A DNA stretch of 52,277 bases from an uncultured Verrucomicrobiota bacterium (GTDB taxonomy: Bacteria; Verrucomicrobiota; Verrucomicrobiia; Limisphaerales; UBA9464). Shown piece after piece: positions 27,701-35,744 of this stretch. The stretch covers positions 1-52,277 of the forward strand of contig CAILNN010000305.1 of the NCBI GenBank assembly GCA_903835555.1, written 5' to 3'. The notes beneath the pieces were generated by a model. That model was not told where the DNA came from and did not search any database. It saw only the letters and a list, made by a program, of their open reading frames with translations. A program made the translations under genes and the position numbers. How positions within the stretch are numbered: position 1 is the stretch's first letter; the number at the start of each line of letters is the position of its first letter.

Positions 27701-28155
27701 TGCAGGACCCTCAAGAATTTGCCGATGCGATCGATAATATCGTGGCGACGCACCAGCGGGTGGCGGAATGCTATTTTGCCGACGGTTCGATTGCCTGGGC
27801 GTGTCCGCCGCTCCAAGCGTTGTTGCATTTCATGCGGGATGGCCACTACGAGGGCAAAGGCCTCAATGATCCCGATTTTCGCGAATTATTCACTCGCGAG
27901 CATCTGCTCACAAGTGACTGGTATGAGGAACGCCTGCGCACCAAGCAATCTTTGGACATTCAACGCTGGCTTAAGTTTACGGGTTATCTGGAGAAGATGA
28001 CTGGAAAGGCCAGCTATGCGCAGGAAATTCGCCGGTTGGATCTGCGGGCCCGGCTGAGCTCGGCGCGTGTCCATCTGGAAAAGGTGCGCAATCGCGATTA
28101 TATCGAGCAACTCCGCGGGACCACGGGAGCAGAACCGTTTTTGGTGAAGCGGTAG
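24739..28155 (+). CDS. Pyrophosphate-type phosphoenolpyruvate carboxykinase (PPi-PEPCK)
   Basis: This 1138-residue protein has no signal or membrane segment. It has the unusual length of PPi-PEPCK (about 130 kDa, known from Entamoeba and Propionibacterium), which interconverts oxaloacetate plus PPi and PEP plus Pi plus CO2. The best local evidence is NYYGYCKKEVKTQ followed by ISFAANLFGIAEEEHAGG. It lines up with the GTP-PEPCK segment GKKCFALRIAS...AEHM, with the metal-ligand pair K328 and H348 spaced exactly 20 residues as in that family. A C-terminal block (ASRLGYRVTRKFVNAFFGRIF, ACPPLQALL) looks strongly conserved in style. I assign it from length and this motif, without a database search. 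It starts 120 bases after the SLOG fusion gene. Confidence 0.7.
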   Translation: MNTTTLSANAEIRYLNLKLAELGQPVFHARVNSEVAVTVASFIARSREKDRLLSGHLCPVDARIQSFLYDYLGEEMVAPRLPPQTLLLDLPGIARVASLPPDRDEFVSDIIRTYRVGNGVLHNPKSDRRTTEGIFHVTEGGIPIPDDKKAVPRGVFGRLLQRAFSPPESLMELPFTTSQSERAKCWVSLYLRPVICPEVPGFIAEQRMETRFFAPGNLVSNLDFVETIFGNAGDPNLPENDAALDPEHWSGHTGCVILAPHLVKTVTKKELGLPAWENATDRQRRDGMCWKDANEWYNDGTAFKITARDASGVIVTILGDNYYGYCKKEVKTQISFAANLFGIAEEEHAGGALVFPCYDLAGEYDANLHRHEFPQTFESTAQLLGETIDIKPEGYAIDRQHPSIVYVPENTRFDLERQSVSWTTPNGPQSIHLRVDHFYFLPSGFRVHLEEPVGNRAWRLIGTKPEGVLCHKPCTVSGGGKSEISKPITDAIIHGPVFVADFHKDFEAVGSLIRHDFSNRFRDPAFRGKDHRAILAPDRSLGSVIKLLTPSSDYSPEFNTWLIGIPQHIKELVFVVKRFWKPAWGDQWESQFAVDVVNGQPSNELRIGRKRLATQFLRVGYDLDDQWRVFGLRKDFHPAVKVQMEDDITASVTVPRGHLSGLADSAIQHSLKFIVNTENRLFQRPDDAFVRGYDHFAEEEFAESGNFFSNYEALSKQQVLDIIDDAIGFRQFTVPTQELLKTAAADPSVSFLVCTAFPRIVEGKPTKNPRYLQARPDLRDPRTRHMAERGARLARRLTLDKPVHSPVTSVLAGRRNNPAEGKIRSLACYGPIHYMELPELFMEFIASMTGKSPSTTGAGSEGAMTKSPFNALPPVYDLNAALVGYMVSGYHCFLTSAGCLGPKTRVDHDISLLVPELWCRLGNEERDPRWLIQQGMLERLEDREIAGRTVAASRLGYRVTRKFVNAFFGRIFNHPHAVLTDEMLKPELQDPQEFADAIDNIVATHQRVAECYFADGSIAWACPPLQALLHFMRDGHYEGKGLNDPDFRELFTREHLLTSDWYEERLRTKQSLDIQRWLKFTGYLEKMTGKASYAQEIRRLDLRARLSSARVHLEKVRNRDYIEQLRGTTGAEPFLVKR

Positions 28156-28488
28156 TTCCTATCGCACCACAGCGTCACGGTTGTTCCGAGTCTGGAATCT
28201 GCCCGGAGTGCGCTTCGGGCCCGCGCCTTCGAATTGGTAATGGCGGATTACGACTTAGACGACGGCAAGGGAGATGAATTTGTCCGGGAATGTCGAACCT
28301 CTTTGCCGCACCTGCCAATCATCGCCGTCTCGTCACATGATATCGGAAACACAGCGTTGATCAGAGCCGGGGCATCCGTGGTTTGCAGTAAGATGGAGTT
28401 CAACCGAATTCAGGAGGTCATAGCTACCATGCCTTCAGCATGGCCTCCGGAAAAGGTTTGTGTTACAGTCAACAAGACTGACCGCTGA
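28156..28488 (+). pseudogene. Remnant of a response-regulator receiver domain
   Basis: The open frame directly after the PEPCK stop codon, in the same frame, reads SVTVVPSLESARSALRARAF then ELVMADYDLDDGKGDEFV and LPIIAVSSHD...AGASVVCSK. This is a receiver from alpha1/beta2 onward, with phospho-acceptor Asp and conserved Lys kept. The first strand with the acidic pair is missing and there is no good start; only a TTG at 28234 is available, inside the domain. It looks like a 5'-truncated gene. A short protein from an unusual start cannot be excluded. Confidence 0.6.
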
Positions 28489-28517
28489 CTTTTGTCCGTC
28501 GCCGAACAAAGTGGTTG

Positions 28518-28553
28518 TTGGGCAAAGCGGCGAGACGCCGCTTGTACTTTGGT
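28518..28553 (+). repeat. Family C hairpin repeat, copy 2
   Basis: AAGCGGCG-AGA-CGCCGCTT is a perfect 8-bp stem, followed by GTACTTTGG. It matches 381-417 and 47035-47070. Confidence 0.7.
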
Positions 28554-28602
28554 TGGGTAGGGACGCGCCTTTGAACTCCTGCTTCTGTCGATTTCACGGC
28601 TG

Positions 28603-28647
28603 TTTCCAAAGCGCCAGAGGGCTGGCGCAGGCCAAGACCTGGCGGAA
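28603..28647 (+). repeat. Family A hairpin repeat, copy 3
   Basis: GCGCCAG-AGGG-CTGGCGC is followed by AGGCCAAGACCTGGCGGA. The 30 bases before it (CTTCTGTCGATTTCACGGCT) are identical to those before copy 4 at 36440, so the repeat unit is longer than its core. Confidence 0.75.
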
Positions 28648-28782
28648 ATCCCCCTCGCTTTCGGCTATGGCAGAAGCAAAGCACGCGTTTCCTCTTAATT
28701 AAACTATAAGACCTAGTAAGGTACTGATCGAGTCCCTTTTTACTCCTTGTGGTAATGCGTGGTATCGTGGTAATGGAAAAAC

Positions 28783-29040
28783 ATGTCAACTTCGACGCTG
28801 ACCGACAAAGGGCAGACAACCGTACCGCAGGAGATTCGTGACGCTCTTCAGATGAAGCCACGCCAGCGTATGTCGTGGTCGCTAAGCGGGGACGGTTCGG
28901 TGGTCGTGCGCCCACAACCGAGCGCACTTGAATTGTTTGGATGCCTCAAGTCTCCAAAGGTTTACCCCGGTCGCGCGATCGAACGCGAAGCCGTAGTACA
29001 CTTAGCAGGCGAGCAAGCTGCCAAGGAGGGTGTCGAGTAA
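28783..29040 (+). CDS. SpoVT-AbrB domain antitoxin (VapB/MazE-like)
   Basis: This 85-residue protein opens with STLTDKGQTTVPQEIRDALQ, the classic swapped-hairpin AbrB DNA-binding motif, followed by PRQRMSWSLSGDGSVVVRP. The C-terminal part should bind the toxin. The stop codon (29038-29040) touches the PIN gene's ATG at 29041 without a gap, so the two are one operon. By family, the antitoxin neutralises the PIN nuclease and, with it, represses the operon promoter. It is unrelated in sequence to the antitoxin at 459. Confidence 0.88.
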   Translation: MSTSTLTDKGQTTVPQEIRDALQMKPRQRMSWSLSGDGSVVVRPQPSALELFGCLKSPKVYPGRAIEREAVVHLAGEQAAKEGVE

Positions 29041-29457
29041 ATGAAAAGAACTCCGCGACAACTCGTTGACACCAATATCCTGGCGCGGTTTTTCACAGGA
29101 GAACCGCACGCAATGGCGGTCAAAGCCCGCCGATTGGTTGAAAGTGCCGAGTCGGGCACAGTAATCCTCGTTGTCCTCCCGGTGATAGTGGCCGAAGTGT
29201 TCTACACACTTGAATCGTATTATCATATTTCCAGGAAGGAAGTTGCGGCCACGCTTCTTTCCTTCTTGAACTCACGCGGCATTGAAGTCCTGGAGGCGTC
29301 GCGAATCACCGACGCACTTGCCCGCTGCCGCGACCGCAACGCCCATTTTGCCGACGCCTACCTCGCCGCATCTGCACTGGCTATGGAAACTGCCGTTGCA
29401 TCGTTCGACCGAGATTTTGATAAATTCAAGGATATCCAACGGATAGAACCGGATTGA
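29041..29457 (+). CDS. PIN-domain ribonuclease toxin (VapC)
   Basis: This 138-residue protein carries the PIN acidic set: D10 in LVDTNILARFF, E52 in IVAEVFYTL, D105 in FADAYLAA and D123/D125 in SFDRDFDKF. Members are Mg-dependent ribonucleases held inactive by the cognate antitoxin. All motif positions are intact. It differs in sequence from the PIN protein at 722, so the two pairs are probably independent. Repeats follow at once downstream. Confidence 0.9.
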   Translation: MKRTPRQLVDTNILARFFTGEPHAMAVKARRLVESAESGTVILVVLPVIVAEVFYTLESYYHISRKEVAATLLSFLNSRGIEVLEASRITDALARCRDRNAHFADAYLAASALAMETAVASFDRDFDKFKDIQRIEPD

Positions 29458-29462
29458 TAGGA

Positions 29463-29512
29463 GCCGATCGGGGTCCTGCGGACGGCCAATTGACTTCGCC
29501 ATTGCACCATAG
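29463..29512 (+). repeat. Family B repeat, partial copy
   Basis: GGGGTCCTGCGGACGGCCAA is followed by TTGACTTCGCCATTGCACCATA, matching the second half of the 72-bp unit at 14529. Confidence 0.75.
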
Positions 29513-29813
29513 CGGAAAAGGTTTCGGGACAGGTTCGCTAGCATCCCTTCAGGATGCGGAAACTATTTGGCGTTTGATCCGGTGGTATCGCTCGTGCCTC
29601 GCTCGACCACCGGCTACTCCCGACGGATTGTCGGAAGTTATATGCTTCCAATGGATTATTGTGCCATCCGTCATCCGGAGGTGGCTTTACCCTTGGTGAT
29701 GGTCTTTCTTGCGTGTGCATCCCGTTCGATGAGACTACTCACCGGCATTTTCGGGTGAATTTTCGGCGGGGCGTTCCTGTCCACGCCACAATAACAACCG
29801 GAAGGCTTGAGCA
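29513..29813. other. Repeat-bearing gap upstream of the cytochrome operon
   Basis: The stretch holds the triple-hairpin element at 29541-29634. From 29640 to 29800 no convincing gene was seen. The promoter of the DUF1592 operon should lie here. Confidence 0.45.
29541..29634 (+). repeat. Triple-hairpin element (family E), copy 2
   Basis: GCATCC-CTTCA-GGATGC (29541-29557), CCGGTGGT...ACCACCGG (29579-29613) and CCGAC-GGATT-GTCGG (29620-29634) follow in the same order as at 14440 and 41299. The second hairpin stem is identical to that of the copies flanking the Y1 transposase. Confidence 0.65.
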
Positions 29814-32261
29814 ATGCCGTGGTTCTTCTCGAATTCGATGACTGTTAAACGACAAAACCTGTTGCCGCTCGCAACTTGGATCGGATTCATTTTACTTTCG
29901 GTGGCCAGTTCACGGGGGGATGTCGCGAATGGTTTTGACACGGTGGCACGGCCATTTGTCGAGGCCCATTGCCTCCGTTGCCATGGCGAGAAAAAGCAGA
30001 AAGGAAACCTCCGTTTGGATACCTTGGCTCGGGATTTCGCTGAGCCATTTGCGGCCTCGCGCTGGGCGGACGTTCTGGATCGGATTAGTTCCGGCGAGAT
30101 GCCGCCGGAAGGCGAGCCTCCACCCCGGCCAGAAGAGGCCGCTCCTGTGGTCGAGTGGATCGCCGGTCAACTCCGGGAAGGCGAAGCGGCGCGGCTGGCC
30201 CGGCGCGAACATGTCACCTTCCACAAACTGACACGCGAGGAATACGCGAACACAATTCACGACTTGCTCGGAGTACATTTCGACCCGGCCGACCCAACCG
30301 GACTGCCGGAGGACCCGAATTGGCAGGGCTTCGAACGGATTGGTTCGGTGCTGTCGGTATCGCCGGCCCACGTGGAGAAGTACTTCGCGGCTGCGGAGGC
30401 GGTGTTGAATGAGGCCCTGCCAGCGTCCGCTCCAAAAAAGCTTTCCAAGCATCAGGATGTCTGGTCGCTGCGCTACCATGGGCAGCGTGAGAAGGCTGCG
30501 GAACTGGGCCTGGCCGACCGGGCACGGGTGGAGCTCTGGCCTCATGACGGGCTGGACGTCGGTGCGGACTTTCCCGAGTCGGGTGATTATCGCATGCGGA
30601 TCAAGGTTAGCGGCTTGAAGCCGCCAAAGGGCCGCGCACCGCACATCGAGGTGTATGCGAAGGGTCTCGACCGGATGCTGTTCGAGCAGGATGTGGTCAC
30701 GAAGGAAAACGAGCCAGCGACGCTGGATTTCACCTTCCATGTTTCTTCCGGGCATCACGATATCCGCTTCACCTGCGAGGCACCCGGCCCGTCGAATCTG
30801 CCGCGACACGGGCGCTACGATCCGGGACGCTTCTTCACCACCATCCAGGAATCGTCCACCGGGCGTCAGCCGTGGCAGTGGAAGCTGACGGACGAGGATG
30901 GCGTTCCGCTCCGACCGTTTCTCATCGTGGATTTCGTGGATGTCGAGGGTCCCCTGCAATCCTCGTGGCCCACGCCGCAACACGAGAAGCTCTTTGGCGG
31001 CGGTGTCGAAGATGCGGCTCACGCGCGGGATATCCTGACTCATTTTGCGGAACGGGCGTTCCGACGTCCGCTGCGGGAGGCTGAAACAGACCGGTTGGTG
31101 AATCTCTTCGAGAACGAACAGAAGAGCGGCGAGAAATTTGAATCAGCGGTAAAGACGGCGCTCGTAGCAATCCTGTGCGCCAAAGACTTTCTCTATCTCG
31201 TGGAGGGTTCGGCAGACCGTGCGAATTCCAGGCTCACCGATTGGGAACTCGCCTCACGCCTTTCGTACTTTCTCTGGAGCACCATGCCCGACGACCGGCT
31301 CTTTGCGCTCGCACGGACGAATGCGCTCCACGAACCGGCGGTCTTGCGAGGCGAAGTGGCGCGGATGCTGCACGATCCGAAGGCCGAGCGCTTCACGACC
31401 GGGTTCCCGCGACAGTGGCTGCAATTGAAGCGTGTCGGCATGTTCCCACCCGACAAAAGGCTTTATCCCGACTACGACGCGCATCTGGAGAAGAGTATGG
31501 TCGCCGAGGGCACGGAGTTTTTTCGCGAGGTTCTTGAAAAGAATCTGAGCGTGCGCGAATTCCTCGACTCGGACTGGACGGTGCTGAACGCCCGGCTCGC
31601 CGAACACTACGGCGTCACGGGCGTTCGGGGTGACCAATTCCAGCGCGTGGCCTTGCGTACGGAGGATCATCGCGGCGGGTTGCTCACGCAGGCTGGCGTG
31701 CTCAGCCTCACCTCGGATGGCCAGCGACACCGGCCCGTGCATCGGGGCAAGTGGCTTCTCGAATCCATCTTCAATCGCCCGCCGGCGCCGCCGCCTGCGA
31801 ACGTGAAGCCTATCGAACCCACGCCTGCCGGTCAGCCGAAGGCGACGTTGCGGATGAAACTCGAAGCGCATAAGAGTGATGCGAACTGCGCGGCCTGCCA
31901 TCGCAAGATTGATCCGCTCGGCGTCGCCTTCGACAACTACGACGCCATTGGCCGCTGGCGCACGGAAGAAGTCGTGAAAGACGGCGATGGTGCCAATCCC
32001 CAAGTGGATGCGAGTGGCGTGCTGCCAGACGGTCGGAAATTTGCTGACGCCGCCGAGTTGAGGCACCTGCTCGTGGCCGATACCGATAAGTTTGCCGCCG
32101 CCTTGGTCGAAAAACTTGCGACCTACGCGATGCGCCGGGCGATGATCATCGATGACCGCCGATTGCTTGCCGCACCGATTTCGCAGGTGGTCAAGACCGA
32201 CTACCGTCTGCATGATATGGTCGAAGCCCTGGTAGTTTCCGACCTCTTTCAACAACGTTAA
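29814..32261 (+). CDS. Exported DUF1587/1592/1588/1585 cytochrome-domain protein
   Basis: This 815-residue protein, typical of Planctomycetes and Verrucomicrobia, has a signal peptide (LPLATWIGFILLSVASSRG). An N-terminal cytochrome-type site AHCLRCHG (C53, C56, H57) follows, then LTREEYANTIHDLLGV (DUF1587), RRPLREAETDRLVNLF (DUF1595), LTDWELASRLSYFLWSTMPD (DUF1592), a DUF1588 region with HRPVHRGKWLLE, and NCAACHRKIDPLGVAFDNYD. A DUF1585 tail ends the chain. It is assumed to be a periplasmic heme protein; the substrate is unknown. The ATG at 29814 has GGAAGG 8 bases upstream; an ATG at 29838 is an alternative. The DUF1552 gene follows after 12 bases. Confidence 0.92.
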   Translation: MPWFFSNSMTVKRQNLLPLATWIGFILLSVASSRGDVANGFDTVARPFVEAHCLRCHGEKKQKGNLRLDTLARDFAEPFAASRWADVLDRISSGEMPPEGEPPPRPEEAAPVVEWIAGQLREGEAARLARREHVTFHKLTREEYANTIHDLLGVHFDPADPTGLPEDPNWQGFERIGSVLSVSPAHVEKYFAAAEAVLNEALPASAPKKLSKHQDVWSLRYHGQREKAAELGLADRARVELWPHDGLDVGADFPESGDYRMRIKVSGLKPPKGRAPHIEVYAKGLDRMLFEQDVVTKENEPATLDFTFHVSSGHHDIRFTCEAPGPSNLPRHGRYDPGRFFTTIQESSTGRQPWQWKLTDEDGVPLRPFLIVDFVDVEGPLQSSWPTPQHEKLFGGGVEDAAHARDILTHFAERAFRRPLREAETDRLVNLFENEQKSGEKFESAVKTALVAILCAKDFLYLVEGSADRANSRLTDWELASRLSYFLWSTMPDDRLFALARTNALHEPAVLRGEVARMLHDPKAERFTTGFPRQWLQLKRVGMFPPDKRLYPDYDAHLEKSMVAEGTEFFREVLEKNLSVREFLDSDWTVLNARLAEHYGVTGVRGDQFQRVALRTEDHRGGLLTQAGVLSLTSDGQRHRPVHRGKWLLESIFNRPPAPPPANVKPIEPTPAGQPKATLRMKLEAHKSDANCAACHRKIDPLGVAFDNYDAIGRWRTEEVVKDGDGANPQVDASGVLPDGRKFADAAELRHLLVADTDKFAAALVEKLATYAMRRAMIIDDRRLLAAPISQVVKTDYRLHDMVEALVVSDLFQQR

Positions 32262-32273
32262 CCGAGCACCTCC

Positions 32274-33671
32274 ATGAGCAATATCCTTAACCAACGCTGG
32301 CTGCTCAATCGCCGCCACTTCCTGCGTGGTGTCGGCGCGACCGTCTCCCTTCCGCTGCTCAATTGCATGGTGCCTTTGCGCAGTGCGGCTGCGGACGCCG
32401 CCCGACCGCGCCGCGCCGTCTTTGTCTATGTTCCCAATGGTGTGAACGTGCTGACGTGGCAGATTCCCAAAGCCGGGCGCGATTACGAGTTCAGCGCGCC
32501 GATGCGCTCGCTGGAAAAGCATCGAGCGAATGTAACGCCAATCAGCGGGCTGCATCATCCCGGTGGTCTGGGGACGGCGCATGTCTGCGGCGACCTCTGG
32601 CTTACCGGCGCCAAGTTAAGCCAGGAGGGTGGCGCTTATCGCAACAGCGTTTCGTGCGACCAGTTGATGGCCGAGGTGACGTCAGTTCAGACTCGGTTCC
32701 CATCGCTCGAACTCTCCATCGCCAGCGGGACCGGCCTGCCGGGAAACGTCATCAACACGCTCTCCTGGTCCCGCGACGGCGTGCCGCTGCCGGCCGAGGA
32801 CAGCCCGCGCAATGTCTTCAACCGGCTCTTCGGAGAGGAACCCGACGGTCTCGAAGTGAGGCGTCGTCGGCTCAACCGTCGCCACAGCGTGTTGGACCTG
32901 GTGCTTGACGACGCGCGTTCCCTCCGCCGCGAACTGGGAGGAGACGACCGCACCAAGCTCGATGAATACCTCACCGCCGTGCGCGAAGTCGAAGTGCGCA
33001 CCGAGCGGCTTGATTCGTGGTTGAACGTGCCCAAACCGAAACTGGAACCATCCGTGAACGGGTACTTTCAGCGCGACGTCTCCAAGTCGCAGGCTGGCGA
33101 ATACTACCGCACGATGTATGACCTCATGGTGCTCTCGTTGCGCACGGACATGACGCGCGTCATCACTTACATGAGCGGCACCGAGGGCAACGGGCTGGCC
33201 ATTCCCGAGATCGGCATCACGCAGACGCGGCACGAGCTATCGCATCACAACGGCGATCCCGAAGTCATGGCCCGCCTGAGCAAGAGCGATACGTTCATCA
33301 CGGAACAATTTTCTTACTTCCTGGACCAGCTCACCCTCACGCGCGACGGCGACGAACCGCTGTTGGACCGCACCATGGTGCTCTTCGGGAGCGGCATGAG
33401 CTATGGGCACAGCCACGGCAACGCCAATCTCCCGACCATACTCGCCGGCGGACGAGGGCTTGGTTTCAAGCACGGCCAGCATATTGATTACAACCTACCG
33501 ATCATCAAAGCCTATGACCTCGCCAACAGCGGCGCACACTACGGCCTCTGCGGCAAGCCGGTGAACGACCAAGCGCATTTAAGCAATCTCCTGCTCACGA
33601 TGTTGCAGAAGATGGAAGTAAACGCGGAGAAATTCGTCGACAGCTTGGGACCGGTATCGGAATTGGTTTAA
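32274..33671 (+). CDS. DUF1552 family protein, Tat-exported
   Basis: This 465-residue protein begins with [20 protein letters not shown], a twin-arginine-type leader. The body matches the DUF1552 family: [62 protein letters not shown]-like [10 protein letters not shown] and [20 protein letters not shown]. The fold resembles alkaline phosphatase/sulfatase-like proteins, but the activity is unknown. DUF1552 genes nearly always pair with a DUF1592 gene, as here. Confidence 0.92.
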   Translation: MSNILNQRWLLNRRHFLRGVGATVSLPLLNCMVPLRSAAADAARPRRAVFVYVPNGVNVLTWQIPKAGRDYEFSAPMRSLEKHRANVTPISGLHHPGGLGTAHVCGDLWLTGAKLSQEGGAYRNSVSCDQLMAEVTSVQTRFPSLELSIASGTGLPGNVINTLSWSRDGVPLPAEDSPRNVFNRLFGEEPDGLEVRRRRLNRRHSVLDLVLDDARSLRRELGGDDRTKLDEYLTAVREVEVRTERLDSWLNVPKPKLEPSVNGYFQRDVSKSQAGEYYRTMYDLMVLSLRTDMTRVITYMSGTEGNGLAIPEIGITQTRHELSHHNGDPEVMARLSKSDTFITEQFSYFLDQLTLTRDGDEPLLDRTMVLFGSGMSYGHSHGNANLPTILAGGRGLGFKHGQHIDYNLPIIKAYDLANSGAHYGLCGKPVNDQAHLSNLLLTMLQKMEVNAEKFVDSLGPVSELV

Positions 33672-33685
33672 ACCACGAAATCGGA

Positions 33686-34804
33686 ATGACGAACCGGCCA
33701 TCCTCCATCCGACGCCTCGCCATCACGTCATTCGCGATATTGATTTGGTCCTGGGCCTTCGCCGATGACGCCGATCGGAAGCCCGCCATCTACCCGCTCC
33801 CGCCCGGCCATTTCCCGTCGGAAGGATCGGCAATCCAGGTCGCTGGCGAGCTGATTCAAATGGATCACGTCAACCGCACCGGCCAGATTCGGCCCGATCG
33901 TCGGGACGACCAGCGCACGGACGATTACGACCGTGCGATGCGGTTCACGCTGCTTCCTTACGGAACGCTCCGCTTTCACGGTGCGCCCGCCGAACTGCGC
34001 GACCTCCCCATCGGCACGCACATGCACGGCCAGTTTTACTTCGACCCGAAGACGGGCTTGCCCGTCCGAGGCGGCTTCGGTTCGGCCTTCCTGCTGGAGG
34101 ATGACTTCAGTTTCCAACGACGGCAGCAGCGTGTTTGGCGCGTCGATGCACTTAACCTCGACAAAGGGAAGATCACGGTCACCGGTCTCGCGATTGCCGA
34201 CCAAAAGGCCGATCCGAAGCCCACGGTCTTTCAAGTCAATGCCGCCACGCGCGTTTGGAAAGAGCGCGGTTTCGGGGCCCTCACCAATCTCGCCGTCGGC
34301 CAGTCGGTGCTGATTAATATCACCGTCGCTACACTCAAAGGCCCGGGGCGCTGCACCGACATATGGCTCGATGAGGAAAGCCGCGCCCTAGCTGCGGCAC
34401 AGCAGACCGAGGTTCATCGTGCCTACGAAAAAGCGCACGGCCTGCCTGGATGGATCGATGCGGTGGATAATGAGACAAGCCGCGTCACGCTAACCCTTTT
34501 CGGCGGGTTCGATCCCGCGCTCACGAATGATTTTAAGCTGGGGAACCGCGTCGCAGCGCTCGTGGCGGAAGATTCCCTGCGATGTTACGACCAGATCAAC
34601 GACCGGATGTATGCCGACGTTTTGGAGATCAGGCATGTTACGACCGACCCCGGCAGCAGCGGAATCCAACTCGTCATCAAGCCGGAGAACCTGCTCGAAG
34701 GATTCCGCCCCGGTCGCATTCTCCGACTCCTCCCCGAAAAGTGGCCACTCGATGACCTCCCTTGGGAAGAGATGCTGTGGCCGCAAGACAACAGAATTAA
34801 GTAA
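33686..34804 (+). CDS. Exported protein of unknown function in the DUF1552 operon
   Basis: This 372-residue protein starts 14 bases after the DUF1552 stop, so it is very likely in the same operon. A signal peptide (RRLAITSFAILIWSWAFA) is followed by beta-rich segments that look like repeated OB-type or barrel strands (GSAIQVAGELIQMDHVN, GKITVTGLAIAD, AVGQSVLINITVATLKGPG, SRVTLTLFGGFD). I do not recognise a named domain. No catalytic motif or heme site was seen. The close spacing suggests a periplasmic accessory of the cytochrome/DUF1552 pair. Confidence 0.8.
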   Translation: MTNRPSSIRRLAITSFAILIWSWAFADDADRKPAIYPLPPGHFPSEGSAIQVAGELIQMDHVNRTGQIRPDRRDDQRTDDYDRAMRFTLLPYGTLRFHGAPAELRDLPIGTHMHGQFYFDPKTGLPVRGGFGSAFLLEDDFSFQRRQQRVWRVDALNLDKGKITVTGLAIADQKADPKPTVFQVNAATRVWKERGFGALTNLAVGQSVLINITVATLKGPGRCTDIWLDEESRALAAAQQTEVHRAYEKAHGLPGWIDAVDNETSRVTLTLFGGFDPALTNDFKLGNRVAALVAEDSLRCYDQINDRMYADVLEIRHVTTDPGSSGIQLVIKPENLLEGFRPGRILRLLPEKWPLDDLPWEEMLWPQDNRIK

Positions 34805-34817
34805 TCGCCTTTAGACC

Positions 34818-35672
34818 ATGTTTGAACAGGCTTTTAAAAATATCGACGACATCCTCTGGAAAGAGGCCGGGTGTACGACTGAACTCGACTACATTGAACA
34901 GACGTCCTGGCTTCTCTTCCTGAAATATCTCGACGGATTGGAGGAGGACCGCTCCACGGAAGCGGAATTGGAGGGGAAGAGATACGCCTACCTTCTGGAT
35001 CGGCAGTACCGCTGGGACGTCTGGGCTGCTCCCAAGCGGAAGAATGGGGAGATCGACCACAATTCCGCCCTGACCGGTGATGACCTCCTCCAGTTCGTTA
35101 ATGGGAAACTGTTCCCCTACCTCCAACGGTTCAAGCAGCGGGCCAGCGGACCCAATACGCTGGAATACAAGATCGGGGAGATATTTGGCGAGATTCAGAA
35201 CAAAATCTCCAGCGGGTACAATCTACGGGAGATCATCGACCGGATTGATTCCCTCAAGTTCCGGTCGCAGGAGGAAAAGCATGAATTGTCCCATTTGTAT
35301 GAAGCCAAGATTCGGAACATGGGCAATGCCGGACGCAACGGGGGCGAGTACTACACCCCGCGACCGCTGATCCGGGCGATGGTCCGGGTGGTGAATCCCA
35401 AGATTGGCGAATGGATCATTGATAGCGCCTGCGGGTCGTGCGGCTTTTTGTGTGTAGCCTTCGATTACCTCCTGGCCAAGCCCCGACTGACCACACGGGA
35501 CCTCGACACCCTTCAGAACCGGACTTTCTACGGGAAGGAAAAGAAGTCGCTGGCCTACGTGATCGGGATCATGAACATGATCCTACACGGGATCGACGCC
35601 CCCAATATCGTCCACACCAACATTCCAGCCCCTTTGATGCCGGAGGCATCCGAGCTTATAGCCGGTGGTTGA
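34818..35672 (+). pseudogene. Truncated type I restriction-modification methyltransferase (hsdM fragment)
   Basis: This 284-residue reading frame matches HsdM. The helical N-terminal domain (EQTSWLLFLKYLDGLE) is followed by GNAGRNGGEYYTPRPLIRAM and the AdoMet motif I as DSACGSCGFL, where DPACGTGGFL is usual. The match stops at GIDAPNIVHTN (residue 268, near 35621). The next step should be the catalytic NPPF motif. Instead the frame runs into a palindromic repeat, adds 16 repeat-encoded residues and stops. A Y1 transposase follows 72 bases on. No remaining 3' half, hsdS or hsdR is seen. It should be inactive. The gene begins 14 bases after the DUF1552 operon. Confidence 0.88.
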
Positions 35673-35729
35673 GCGCAGCGACACCGCCGGTGAATCGATT
35701 TCCAAACTCCGCCACCCCGGCAGGGGTGG
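35636..35729 (-). repeat. Triple-hairpin element (family E), reverse copy left of the transposase
   Basis: In plus-strand order: GATGCC-GGA-GGCATC (35636-35650), CCGGTGGT...ACCGCCGG (35661-35689, one wobble) and CCACCCC-GGCA-GGGGTGG (35712-35729). This is the reverse of the order at 36196-36291. The transposase ATG lies 16 bases to its right, and the hsdM frame ends inside it. Bases 35659-35731 are identical to 36340-36412. Confidence 0.75.
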
Positions 35730-35744
35730 TAGCCCTGTGGTATT

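Noticed and set aside
29910..32582. Long minus-strand frames of 377 and 442 codons
   Set aside because: They are antisense to the well-supported DUF1592/DUF1552 genes and arise from high GC codon bias.
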